DNA from: Urechidicola croceus
GTDB lineage: Bacteria > Bacteroidota > Bacteroidia > Flavobacteriales > Flavobacteriaceae
Reading direction: 5' to 3'
DNA: 64,000 bases
NCBI RefSeq assembly: GCF_001761325.1
Contig: NZ_CP017478.1
Location: 3,059,501-3,123,500 of the forward strand
In this document: in pieces, positions 28,360 through 37,531 of the stretch
Layout: every line of letters starts with the position of its first letter
Numbering within the stretch: the stretch's first letter is position 1
Program-made: the position numbers and the translations under genes
Notes under the pieces: generated by a model
What the model was told of the DNA's origin: nothing
The model's database searches: none
The model's input: the letters and a program-made list of their open reading frames with translations, nothing else

Positions 28360-28812
28360 TTAAATAAAATCGCTAACTTCTTGACATACAAACTCTAAAA
28401 GTCTTTCATCATTTTCGGTAAATGGGTTGGCAGTATGTGAATCTATGTCAATTTGACCAATGTTTTCATCATTTTTAAATATTGGAATCACAATTTCTGA
28501 TTTAACTTTCCAACCACATGAGATATAATTATCTTGTTCTTTTACATCTTGAACAACAAAATTTTTATTGCTTACAGCAACTTGTCCACAAATTCCCTTT
28601 CCAAAAGGAATAATTGTATGTTCAGTTTCTTCACCTGAATATTGAGCTAATTTTAATTCTTCTTTATTCCCATTTTTAAAGTAAAATCCGACCCAGTCAT
28701 AGTAGTCAATTTCCTGTTTTAAAAAATCACAAATTGCTTGTAATGTTGATTCTTTAGAGTCAGATTTATTAATTATTTCTACAATATTATTTTTTAAGAA
28801 GTCGATTTTCAT
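28360..28812 (-). CDS. GAF-domain protein resembling free methionine-(R)-sulfoxide reductase
   Basis: The product of about 150 residues is a single GAF domain. It shares the layout of the fRMsr (YebR) group, which reduces free methionine-R-sulfoxide: GKGICGQVAV, then VVQDVKEQDNYISCGWKVKS followed by EIVIPIF and IGQIDIDSHTANPFTENDE. From memory of the E. coli enzyme, its Cys94 and Cys118 correspond to the cysteines in GICG and YISC (24 apart), while the Cys84 position is a His here. I chose the ATG at 28812, not the TTG 39 bases upstream, because a promoter-like box (28840-28833) lies between them. It is divergent from xrtF. Confidence 0.8.
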   Translation of the reverse strand: MKIDFLKNNIVEIINKSDSKESTLQAICDFLKQEIDYYDWVGFYFKNGNKEELKLAQYSGEETEHTIIPFGKGICGQVAVSNKNFVVQDVKEQDNYISCGWKVKSEIVIPIFKNDENIGQIDIDSHTANPFTENDERLLEFVCQEVSDFI

Positions 28813-28832
28813 TTCTTTGATTAAATTTGATG

Positions 28833-28866
28833 CAAAATTAAATACTTTCAATTGAAAAAAAACAAA
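28833..28866 (-). promoter_or_regulatory. Promoter for the GAF-domain gene, overlapping the start of xrtF
   Basis: On the minus strand TTTG at 28866-28863, a 22-base spacer and TAATTTTG at 28840-28833 resemble the consensus. Its upstream box lies inside the first codons of xrtF and its position favours the downstream ATG at 28812 as the GAF start. Confidence 0.5.
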
Positions 28867-29397
28867 GTTGTCATACTATTTTTGGTTAAGTTTTTCTTGG
28901 TTTATTTTTCTTTAACGTTTTTATATACTTTGTATTTAGAACGAACACAAGATACTGGAGCAATATTTTCTTGTGCTCCAATAACTAAAGTTGTAACTCA
29001 ACATTCTGAAAATGTAGCAGAGTTGTTTGGATATGATATTTATACTGAGCAAAATTTTGATGAACTTTCGATGAAGTTTTTAGTCAATGGTAGTTATGTT
29101 GCTCGGATTGTTGAAGGATGTTCAAGTATAAGTATTATGATTTTATTTTTAGCGTTTATTATTGCGTTTTCAGGAAGTTTTAAGGCGACAATAATTTATG
29201 GGTTAATGGGAGTAGTATTAATTTATATTACAAATATTTTGCGAATTGTGATACTTGCAATAGGAATTTATCATTACCCTAAGTATCAAGATGTTTTACA
29301 TAGTTTAGTTTTTCCAGCTTTAATTTATGGAATGGTGTTCCTCCTTTGGGTAATTTGGGTTCGAAAATATGCAACAATAAATAAAAAAGCAGAATGA
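28852..29397 (+). CDS. xrtF: Exosortase family protein XrtF
   Basis: Exosortases are multi-pass inner-membrane cysteine peptidases/transpeptidases that process proteins carrying a C-terminal sorting signal. The 181-residue protein has an N-terminal membrane segment and three or four more. It keeps the exosortase catalytic triad in the usual order: Cys90 (IVEGCSSISIM), Arg131 (NILRIVIL) and His150 (DVLHSLVFP). The short form and the partner gene directly behind it fit the flavobacterial XrtF subfamily. The likely start is a TTG at 28852, since the first in-frame ATG lies after residue 70. No target with a recognisable exosortase sorting tail is visible in this window. It overlaps the next gene by 4 bases. 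Confidence 0.88.
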   Translation: MKKNKVVILFLVKFFLVYFSLTFLYTLYLERTQDTGAIFSCAPITKVVTQHSENVAELFGYDIYTEQNFDELSMKFLVNGSYVARIVEGCSSISIMILFLAFIIAFSGSFKATIIYGLMGVVLIYITNILRIVILAIGIYHYPKYQDVLHSLVFPALIYGMVFLLWVIWVRKYATINKKAE

Positions 29398-29840
29398 AAA
29401 AACGCTATAGAATAGTACTAATTATTTTATTATTTGTTCTATTAGTTACATTGAGAGCAGTTTCAAGTAAAGTATTTTATGATCCGTTTATTGAGTTTTT
29501 TAAATTAGATTATTTAACTGCAAATTTTCCTGATTTTAATAGTTTAAGTCTCTTCGTTCATTTAGTTTTTAGGTATGTGTTAAATACCCTTATTTCACTT
29601 GCTGTTATTTATCTTTTATATATGAATAAAAGTTTTGTTTTATTTTCAATCAAGTTTTATTTAATAGCTTTTATTGTTTTAAGTTCAATTTATTTTTATG
29701 AGTTAAACTCAGAATTTTCAAATGGATATTTATTCGCATTTTATGTAAGGAGAATGTTGATTCATCCTATTTTTTTATTGATTTTATTGCCTGCTTTTTA
29801 CTATCAGAATAAAGTTAATAATATTCCAAAAATAGACTAG
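29394..29840 (+). CDS. Exosortase F system-associated membrane protein
   Basis: This 148-residue membrane protein has about four hydrophobic segments (YRIVLIILLFVLLVTLRAVS, VFRYVLNTLISLAVIYLLYM, FYLIAFIVLSSIYFYEL, HPIFLLILLPAFYY). It starts within the xrtF stop codon (ATGA overlap), so the two are translationally coupled. This pairing is the recurrent XrtF arrangement in flavobacteria. Charged residues conserved by eye are FYDPFIEFFKLDY near the first periplasmic loop and YVRRMLIHP before the last segment. Its role is unknown; it could be a substrate-presenting or regulatory partner. It converges on the EF-hand gene with a 4-base overlap. Confidence 0.8.
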   Translation: MKKRYRIVLIILLFVLLVTLRAVSSKVFYDPFIEFFKLDYLTANFPDFNSLSLFVHLVFRYVLNTLISLAVIYLLYMNKSFVLFSIKFYLIAFIVLSSIYFYELNSEFSNGYLFAFYVRRMLIHPIFLLILLPAFYYQNKVNNIPKID

Positions 29841-30109
29841 CCAATTTCTTTTAGTGCCTTTTTGAACTCAGTCCATTGTATATTGTTATCATCTGTAAAA
29901 TCGTAGCCATGTAAAAGTTTGGATGCAACAAACCCTCGTAAAAATCCGCTAATTTCCGCTTGCTTTAGAAGAGCGATGATTTCTATTTTTGATAGGGATC
30001 CGTCATTGTTTTTATCAAAAAAACTAAATGCATCTTCTGGTGTATCAAAGTGACCTGTAATTACAATTCTAATTTTTTCTAAAATTTGTTTTTGTTTTTT
30101 ACTTCCCAT
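29837..30109 (-). CDS. EF-hand calcium-binding protein
   Basis: This small 90-residue protein without a signal peptide has a paired EF-hand. The first loop DKNNDGSLSKIE fits the canonical 12-residue pattern with Asp1, Asn3, Asp5, Ser7 and Glu12. The second, DFTDDNNIQWTE, keeps Asp1, Asp5 and Glu12 but is degenerate at position 3 and lacks the central Gly. The N-terminus is a basic helix (KKQKQILEKIRIVI). It may be a cytoplasmic Ca sensor or buffer. Its end overlaps the convergent XrtF partner gene by 4 bases. No partner is evident. Confidence 0.85.
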   Translation of the reverse strand: MGSKKQKQILEKIRIVITGHFDTPEDAFSFFDKNNDGSLSKIEIIALLKQAEISGFLRGFVASKLLHGYDFTDDNNIQWTEFKKALKEIG

Positions 30110-30222
30110 TGTATCTATATTTAATTTTCAGTTTTAAGATACAGTTTTTATCTAAATAAATATTTAATTGTTATTAATTTAATTGTTTTTTTGATGTAGT
30201 GAAAAGTAACTTTAACATATTT

Positions 30223-30255
30223 TTTGTAATTAATTATATGGAATGAGTAATTTTG
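30223..30255 (+). promoter_or_regulatory. Promoter for the metal-linked HYC/TonB/HMA operon
   Basis: TTTG at 30223-30226, a 21-base spacer and TAATTTTG at 30248-30255 fit the consensus. The ATG at 30265 is only 10 bases past the -7 box, so the mRNA would be nearly leaderless. Confidence 0.65.
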
Positions 30256-30264
30256 CATTATTAA

Positions 30265-30672
30265 ATGAAAAAGTTTTTTAACAAAACAATATCTTTAGCA
30301 TTATCGTTGATAGTGCTTTTTTCAACTGTATCTTTTACAGTAGACAAGCATTTTTGTGGAGAACACTTAATGGATGTTGCCGTTTTTTCAGCTGCAGAAA
30401 ATTGTGGGATGGAGATGATTCAAAAGACATCTCATGAAGTTCAAGTAAAGAAAAAATCTTGTTGTAGAAATGAATTCCAAATTGTAGAAGGGAATTCTCT
30501 TGAGCAACAAGCAATTCAAAAAATGGAGTTTCCACAATTGTATTTTGTAGTTGCTTTTATTTCTTTATTTACTGAATCTTTTGATAATTCAATAGAACAA
30601 TCTTATTGCTATTATGACCCACCTCTGGTCAAAAAAGATATAACTGTACTTTTCGAAAATTTTAGAATTTGA
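30265..30672 (+). CDS. HYC_CC_PP family exported protein
   Basis: This 135-residue exported protein has a signal peptide (ISLALSLIVLFSTVSFTV). It carries the three motifs that name the family: an HYC-like DKHFCGEHL near residue 28 (Phe for Tyr), a CC pair in KKSCCRNEF near 72, and a PP pair in YCYYDPPLVK near the C-terminus. The spaced Cys and His residues suggest metal or redox binding outside the inner membrane. Function is not established. It precedes a TonB receptor and an HMA-domain protein in the same orientation, a setting that points to transition-metal (copper-like) handling. Confidence 0.85.
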   Translation: MKKFFNKTISLALSLIVLFSTVSFTVDKHFCGEHLMDVAVFSAAENCGMEMIQKTSHEVQVKKKSCCRNEFQIVEGNSLEQQAIQKMEFPQLYFVVAFISLFTESFDNSIEQSYCYYDPPLVKKDITVLFENFRI

Positions 30673-30749
30673 TTTATTAATTAAGCATTAAATACGTCTT
30701 GTATAGACGTATTCTCACTATTGTTTAATTATTAAAAAAAATCAAATAA

Positions 30750-32987
30750 ATGAAATTAAAAATCATATTTATAATATTTATTTTTTTACCGTTATGTTCA
30801 ATTGCTCAGGAAAGTTTTAGAGGAATGGTCATGATTCAAGAAAATGGTAAAATAAGCGGGCTTGAAGGAGCCACAGTCTATTGGCTAGACACAGATGTAG
30901 GTACTACAACTAATGAAAATGGATGGTATACAATTGGATATAAACCTGAGTATAAGAAATTAGTTATAAGTTTTGTAGGTTATCAAACTGATACTATTGA
31001 AGTCAATTCAAATAAGGAGTTACATCACCTTTTAAAAGAAGGAAATGAATTAGAAGCAGTTGAAATTGAAACTAAGAGAAAGTCGACATCAACTTCTTAT
31101 TTACTAACAGAAAACACTAGTAGAATAAGTAGTGAAGAACTTTTAAAAGCAGCATGTTGTAATCTATCTGAAAGTTTTGAAACCAATCCTTCTATTGATG
31201 TTAATTTTTCTGACGCTGTAACTGGTACAAAGCAAATTCAAATGTTAGGATTGAATAGTCCTTATATATTAATCGCTCAGGAAAATATTCCAACAGTTAG
31301 AGGTGCCTCACAAGCCTATGGACTTACATTTACTCCAGGCACATGGGTTGAAAGTATTCAAATAACCAAAGGTGCAGGTAGTGTTGTAAATGGTTATGAG
31401 AGTATTGCAGGTCAAATAAACGCTGAACTTGTTAAACCATTAACAGATAATAAGTTTTTCTTAAATGCTTATGGTTCTAATAATGGAAGAGTGGAATTAA
31501 ACACTCATTTTAATCAGAAATTATCAGATAAATGGAGTACAGGAATCTATTTACATGGTAATAATCGCTCTAAGAAAATAGATTCTAATGACGATAATTT
31601 TCTAGATGTTCCATTAGCAAAACAAATTAATGTGATGAATAGATGGCAGTATCAAAATGCTGAAAAAGGTTGGGTTAGTTTCTTGAATTTAAGATATTTA
31701 TCAGATGAAAAACAGGCTGGAGAAATTAATTTTGATCCAGATAGTGATAAGTTTTCGACAACCATTTGGGGGAGCGAAATCAACACTAGTAGGTTTGACG
31801 CCTCGTTAAAGTTGGGATATGTATTCCCCGAAATTCCATATCAAAGTTTTGGTTTCCAAACAGCCTTCAGTAATCACAAACAAGAATCTTATTATGGTTT
31901 AAGAACTTACGATATTGAGCATCAAAGTGTGTATTCAAGTTTATTGTTTAATTCAATAATTGGAGATACAAGAAATAAGTTTAAGACAGGGATTAATTTT
32001 ACTTATGATAAGTATAAAGAGTTTGTAAGTATAACTGATCATAGTAGGGTTGAAAATTCCATTGGAGGTTTTTTTGAATATACATTTGATGACTTAGAAA
32101 ATTTTAGTTTGATTGCTGGAATAAGGGCAGATCAACATAATAAACTTGATTTTTTTGTGACTCCTAGATTACATTTGAGATATGCTCCTTGGGAAAAAGG
32201 AGTATTAAGAGCATCTATAGGAAGAGGGAAAAGGAGTGCAAATATTTTTGCAGAAAACCAACAGTTATTTGCTTCAAATAGAAGTGTGAATATTGTTGAG
32301 AATGGAGGCGATATATATGGTCTTGAGCCAGAAGTTGCATGGAATTATGGGTTTAGTTTTTTACAAGGGTTTAATCTTTTTGATCAAAAAGGTGAAGTGA
32401 TTTTTGATTATTATAAAACAGATTTTACAAATCAAGTAGTTGTGGATTGGGAAAATTCAGAGCAGATTTCTTTTTATAATATAGAAGGAAAAAGTTTTGC
32501 AAATAGTTTTCAAACTGAATTAAGTTATAATCCATTTGGAAATTTTGATATCAAACTTTCTTATAAATATTATGATGTTCAAACTGAATATTTATCAGGG
32601 AAAAACGAAAAACCTTTAATTCCGAAACACCGATTTTTTGCAAACCTAAGTTACAATACTCAAAAGGAATCTGAGAGTTTTTGGAAATTTGATGCAACCT
32701 ATAATTTGGTTGGTAGACAACGCTTTCCTTCAACTAATGAAAGCCCATCAGAATTTCAAAGATCAGCATATTCTGAAAAAACAAATTTGTTAAATTTACA
32801 AGTAACTAAAGTTTTTTCTCGTAATTTTGAAATGTACTTAGGAGGAGAAAACATTACAAATACAACTCAAAATAATCCGATTGTATCTTCAGAAAATCCT
32901 TTTGGTTCATATTTTGATAGTACGATGATATACGCACCAATTAATGGGGCAAATTATTATTTAGGATTACGTTATAATTTAAAATGA
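30750..32987 (+). CDS. TonB-dependent outer-membrane receptor, predicted metal-linked
   Basis: This 745-residue receptor imports an unknown ligand across the outer membrane using TonB energy. It has a signal peptide (FIFLPLCSIAQ). A carboxypeptidase-like regulatory domain (about 20-100; LEGATVYWLDTDVGTTTNEN) is followed by a plug domain with QIQMLGLNSPYILIAQENIP, VESIQITKGAGSVVNGYESI and AGQINAELVKP. A 22-strand barrel ends in YYLGLRYNLK. An unusual AACCNLSESFETNPS motif starts the plug and adds a vicinal Cys pair. The gene lies between HYC_CC_PP and HMA-domain genes, overlapping the latter by 4 bases, so the ligand is probably a metal or metallophore; copper is the leading guess, unproved. 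Confidence 0.9.
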   Translation: MKLKIIFIIFIFLPLCSIAQESFRGMVMIQENGKISGLEGATVYWLDTDVGTTTNENGWYTIGYKPEYKKLVISFVGYQTDTIEVNSNKELHHLLKEGNELEAVEIETKRKSTSTSYLLTENTSRISSEELLKAACCNLSESFETNPSIDVNFSDAVTGTKQIQMLGLNSPYILIAQENIPTVRGASQAYGLTFTPGTWVESIQITKGAGSVVNGYESIAGQINAELVKPLTDNKFFLNAYGSNNGRVELNTHFNQKLSDKWSTGIYLHGNNRSKKIDSNDDNFLDVPLAKQINVMNRWQYQNAEKGWVSFLNLRYLSDEKQAGEINFDPDSDKFSTTIWGSEINTSRFDASLKLGYVFPEIPYQSFGFQTAFSNHKQESYYGLRTYDIEHQSVYSSLLFNSIIGDTRNKFKTGINFTYDKYKEFVSITDHSRVENSIGGFFEYTFDDLENFSLIAGIRADQHNKLDFFVTPRLHLRYAPWEKGVLRASIGRGKRSANIFAENQQLFASNRSVNIVENGGDIYGLEPEVAWNYGFSFLQGFNLFDQKGEVIFDYYKTDFTNQVVVDWENSEQISFYNIEGKSFANSFQTELSYNPFGNFDIKLSYKYYDVQTEYLSGKNEKPLIPKHRFFANLSYNTQKESESFWKFDATYNLVGRQRFPSTNESPSEFQRSAYSEKTNLLNLQVTKVFSRNFEMYLGGENITNTTQNNPIVSSENPFGSYFDSTMIYAPINGANYYLGLRYNLK

Positions 32988-33352
32988 GATACATGAAAAA
33001 ACTATTTTTATTTTTTGGATTAGGATTAATGACTATGTCATTATCAGCACAAAACAAAAATGCAAAAGCGCAAGTAGAAGTTGATGGAGTATGTTTAATG
33101 TGTAAAGCACGTATTGAAAAAGCAGCATTAACAACTAAAGGAGTGAAATATGTAAATTGGGATGTTGAATCGCATTTACTTTCTTTAATTTTTGATGAAA
33201 ATAAGACAAATTTAAAAGCGATTCAGGAAAATGTAGCTGCAGTAGGTCATGATACACAAGAGATACAATGCTCTATTAGTTCATATAACAATCTACATCC
33301 TTGTTGCAAATACAAAGAAGAGGAAGTGCTAGAAGATCATAAAAAAGAATAG
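32984..33352 (+). CDS. Exported heavy-metal-associated (HMA) domain protein
   Basis: This 122-residue protein has a signal peptide (LFLFFGLGLMTMSLSAQ) and one HMA (ferredoxin-like) domain. The metal-binding loop reads VDGVCLMCKARIEKAAL, a CxxC placed as in copper chaperones. The fold follows with GVKYVNWDVESHLLSLIFDE. The tail adds further potential ligands (LHPCCKYKEEEVLEDHKKE). The start is the ATGA overlap with the receptor stop at 32984, or the second ATG at 32993, which gives an equally good signal peptide. Location in the periplasm fits delivery of a metal to or from the receptor system. Confidence 0.88.
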   Translation: MRYMKKLFLFFGLGLMTMSLSAQNKNAKAQVEVDGVCLMCKARIEKAALTTKGVKYVNWDVESHLLSLIFDENKTNLKAIQENVAAVGHDTQEIQCSISSYNNLHPCCKYKEEEVLEDHKKE

Positions 33353-33370
33353 TACTACTAAAAATATTTT

Positions 33371-33402
33371 TAACCCGAACTTAACTTAAGTTCGGGTTTT
33401 TT
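33371..33402 (+). terminator. Terminator of the HYC/TonB/HMA operon
   Basis: A stem acccgaactta paired with taagttcgggt (33373-33397) is followed by a T tract (tttttt). It ends the three-gene operon 20 bases past its last stop. Confidence 0.85.
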
Positions 33403-33468
33403 CTTTGATTAAGTTAAACGTATTTATTTGTTTTCTTATCAAGAAATCCAAAGTTGTATATTTACAAT

Positions 33469-34215
33469 ATGACTTTTCCAGTAACATTTGATTTTTTTGG
33501 TAAAGAGTATAATGCTCATTTTATTTTTGAAACTTTAGCATTTTTTATTGCTTTCAGATATTACGTTTTATTGAAGAAACAAGAAGGTGATGAAATAAAG
33601 TCTATCAATAGATTAGTTATTATTTTAGGTGCAACTATTGGAGCATTAATTGGTTCAAGGTTTCTTGGAATATTAGAAAATCCAGTTGATATATTTAAAT
33701 CAAGTTTTATTGATATTTATAAAAGTAAAACAATAATTGGTGGTTTAATTGGAGGTTTGATAAGTGTCGAATTTTTTAAGAAACTATTGAAAGAAAAAAA
33801 ATCATCTGGAGATTTATTTGTTTTTCCATTGATACTTGGAATACTAATTGGGAGAGTTGGTTGTTTTTTTGCGGGAATATCTGAACCTACATACGGAATA
33901 GAAACTACTTTTTTTACAGGAATTGATTTAGGAGATGGATTACTTAGGCATCCTACAGCTTTGTATGAAATTCTATTTTTATTTACCCTATTTTTATTTT
34001 TGAAATTTATCAAATCAAAAATAAATTTTAAGAATGGAAGTCTATTCAAAATATTCATGATATTGTACTTTTTATTTAGATTTTTAATAGAGTTTGTTAA
34101 GCCAAATGGGTTTTATACAGTGGGTTTAAGTTCTATTCAAATTGCTTGTTTGCTTACATTTTTGTATTATTACAAATACATACTTCAACCAAAAAACTTA
34201 ATTGCTCATGCCTGA
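33469..34215 (+). CDS. Lgt-like prolipoprotein diacylglyceryl transferase family protein (divergent clade)
   Basis: This 248-residue polytopic membrane protein has about seven hydrophobic segments. It is recognisably Lgt-like: KTIIGGLIGGLIS (counterpart of the HGG region), ILIGRVGCFFAGISEPTYG (counterpart of the GRIGNFxNGE Lgt signature), LRHPTALYEI and YFLFRFLIEFVKP. Canonical Lgt moves diacylglyceryl from phosphatidylglycerol to the lipobox Cys. Here the catalytically implicated His of HGG is Ile, and the Asn after GRxG is Cys, so it may act on another acceptor or be a second Lgt-type enzyme. I chose the ATG at 33469 over the TTG at 33454. The next gene starts inside its last codons (8-base overlap), implying coupled translation with the radical SAM protein. 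Confidence 0.8.
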   Translation: MTFPVTFDFFGKEYNAHFIFETLAFFIAFRYYVLLKKQEGDEIKSINRLVIILGATIGALIGSRFLGILENPVDIFKSSFIDIYKSKTIIGGLIGGLISVEFFKKLLKEKKSSGDLFVFPLILGILIGRVGCFFAGISEPTYGIETTFFTGIDLGDGLLRHPTALYEILFLFTLFLFLKFIKSKINFKNGSLFKIFMILYFLFRFLIEFVKPNGFYTVGLSSIQIACLLTFLYYYKYILQPKNLIAHA

Positions 34216-35599
34216 AAGAAATTACACATACTACGATTTCACTACAAGTCTATGTGAAAAATGTTTGAGAAGGGTAGATGCTAAAATTATTTTTCAAGAA
34301 GAAAAAGTTTATATGTTGAAGCGTTGTCCTGATCATGGTTATTCTAAAGTTTTAATTGCTGATGATATAGAATATTATAAACAAATCAGAAATTATAACA
34401 AAGTGTCGGAAATGCCCTTAAAATTCAATACTAAAACAGATTATGGTTGCCCTTATGATTGTGGCTTGTGTTCAGATCATGAACAACATTCATGCTTGAC
34501 TGTTATTGAAGTTACCGATAGATGTAACTTGACTTGTCCAACTTGCTATGCAGGTTCTTCACCACATTTTGGTAGACATAGAACTCTTGAAGAAGTTGAA
34601 AAAATGTTGGATACAATAGTTGAAAATGAAGGAGAGCCTGATGTGGTTCAACTAAGTGGAGGTGAGCCAACAATTCATCCTCAGTTTTTTGAAATATTGG
34701 ATTTGGCAAAATCTAAACCAATAAAGCATTTGATGCTCAATACGAATGGAGTTCGTATTGCAAAAGATAAAGAGTTTGTCAAGCGTCTAGCATCATATCA
34801 ACCAGATTTTGAAATATATTTACAGTTTGATTCCTTTAAACCAGAAGTTTTAGAATCTCTAAGAGGTAAAGATTTGTTGGAAGTTAGAAGAAAAGCAATT
34901 GAAAATTTAAATGAAGTTAACTTATCAACAACACTTGTAATTACTTTGCAAAAAGGGTTTAATGATGATGAAATTGGGAAGATAATTGAATATGCTTTGA
35001 AACAAAAATGCGTTCGAGGTGTAACTTTTCAGCCAACTCAAATAGCAGGGCGTTTAGATAATTTTAATTCTGAAACTGATAGAATAACCTTAACAGAAGT
35101 TCGACGTAAAATTTTAGAACAAGCACCAATTTTTAATTCTGATGATTTGATTCCAGTTCCTTGTAATCCGGATGCTTTAGTCATGGGTTATGTATTGAAA
35201 ATTGATAATGAAGTATTTCCGTTGACAAGGTATATCAATCCAGAAGATTTATTAAACAATTCTAAAAACACTATTATATATGAACAGGATGAAAAGTTGC
35301 ATAAACATATGTTGAATTTGTTTAGTACAGGTAATTCCGTTGAAACTGCACAAGAAGAATTACATTCAATATTGTGTTGTTTACCTCAGATTGAAGCGCC
35401 AAATTTGACCTATGATAATTTATTTAGAATTATCATTATGCAATTTGTAGACGCCTATAATTTTGATGTAAGAGCAATTAAGAAATCTTGTGTTCATATA
35501 GTAAACAAAGATTATAAAATCATTCCATTTGAAACTATGAATTTGTTTTATAGAGATGATAAAGTAGAGCGTTTAGAAGAACTAAAAAAAATGAATTAG
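34208..35599 (+). CDS. Radical SAM protein of the MJ0619 / tetraether-synthase-like (COG1964) family
   Basis: This is a predicted radical SAM enzyme of 463 residues. Cys106-Cys110-Cys113 (TDRCNLTCPTCYA) form the canonical CxxxCxxC that binds the SAM-reducing cluster, with LSGGEPTIHPQFFE near 152-165. Before it lie extra cysteine sets: CEKC at 16/19 with Cys40 (KRCPDHG), and YGCPYDCGLC at 81/85/88 with Cys96. This pattern is that of the archaeal MJ0619/Tes group, where auxiliary iron sites assist C-C bond formation between lipid tails. The C-terminal KKSCVHIVN followed by IIPFETMNLFYRD is also family-like. Start is the ATG at 34208, overlapping the Lgt-like gene by 8 bases. The substrate is unknown; a lipid or lipid-modified protein is inferred from context. 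Confidence 0.85.
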   Translation: MPERNYTYYDFTTSLCEKCLRRVDAKIIFQEEKVYMLKRCPDHGYSKVLIADDIEYYKQIRNYNKVSEMPLKFNTKTDYGCPYDCGLCSDHEQHSCLTVIEVTDRCNLTCPTCYAGSSPHFGRHRTLEEVEKMLDTIVENEGEPDVVQLSGGEPTIHPQFFEILDLAKSKPIKHLMLNTNGVRIAKDKEFVKRLASYQPDFEIYLQFDSFKPEVLESLRGKDLLEVRRKAIENLNEVNLSTTLVITLQKGFNDDEIGKIIEYALKQKCVRGVTFQPTQIAGRLDNFNSETDRITLTEVRRKILEQAPIFNSDDLIPVPCNPDALVMGYVLKIDNEVFPLTRYINPEDLLNNSKNTIIYEQDEKLHKHMLNLFSTGNSVETAQEELHSILCCLPQIEAPNLTYDNLFRIIIMQFVDAYNFDVRAIKKSCVHIVNKDYKIIPFETMNLFYRDDKVERLEELKKMN

Positions 35600-35600
35600 C

Positions 35601-35819
35601 ATGGGAGCACTGTTGTTATTAATACCTTTGGCATTAGTTATTTTCGGATTGGTGAAACTTCTTTCGGGAAATAAAAAAATTAAGACATACAATTCAGATA
35701 CAGAAGAATATAAAAAAGGAATGAAGGATTTGGAAATAGGGATAAACACTTTTATAGTTATTTCAGTACTATTAATTATTGGTTTTTCAATGTGTTTTGG
35801 TCTCTTGGCTGGGTTTTAA
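35601..35819 (+). CDS. Small two-helix membrane protein downstream of the radical SAM gene
   Basis: This 72-residue protein has two hydrophobic segments (GALLLLIPLALVIFGLVKLL and FIVISVLLIIGFSMCFGLLA) joined by a charged loop (SGNKKIKTYNSDTEEYKKGM). It starts 1 base after the radical SAM stop, so it is almost certainly translated with it. I do not recognise a family. It could anchor or regulate the two enzymes upstream. A terminator follows immediately and closes the three-gene unit. Confidence 0.75.
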   Translation: MGALLLLIPLALVIFGLVKLLSGNKKIKTYNSDTEEYKKGMKDLEIGINTFIVISVLLIIGFSMCFGLLAGF

Positions 35820-35828
35820 AAATAAAAT

Positions 35829-35859
35829 AAAAAAGCTCCGAAATTCGGAGCTTTTTTAT
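35829..35859. terminator. Bidirectional terminator between the Lgt-like unit and groL
   Basis: A stem agctccgaa/ttcggagct (35834-35852) is flanked by A and T tracts and sits between two convergent transcription units. Confidence 0.85.
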
Positions 35860-35884
35860 TGTGAGATAATATCTCAATATTTTA

Positions 35885-37531
<1,647 letters not shown>

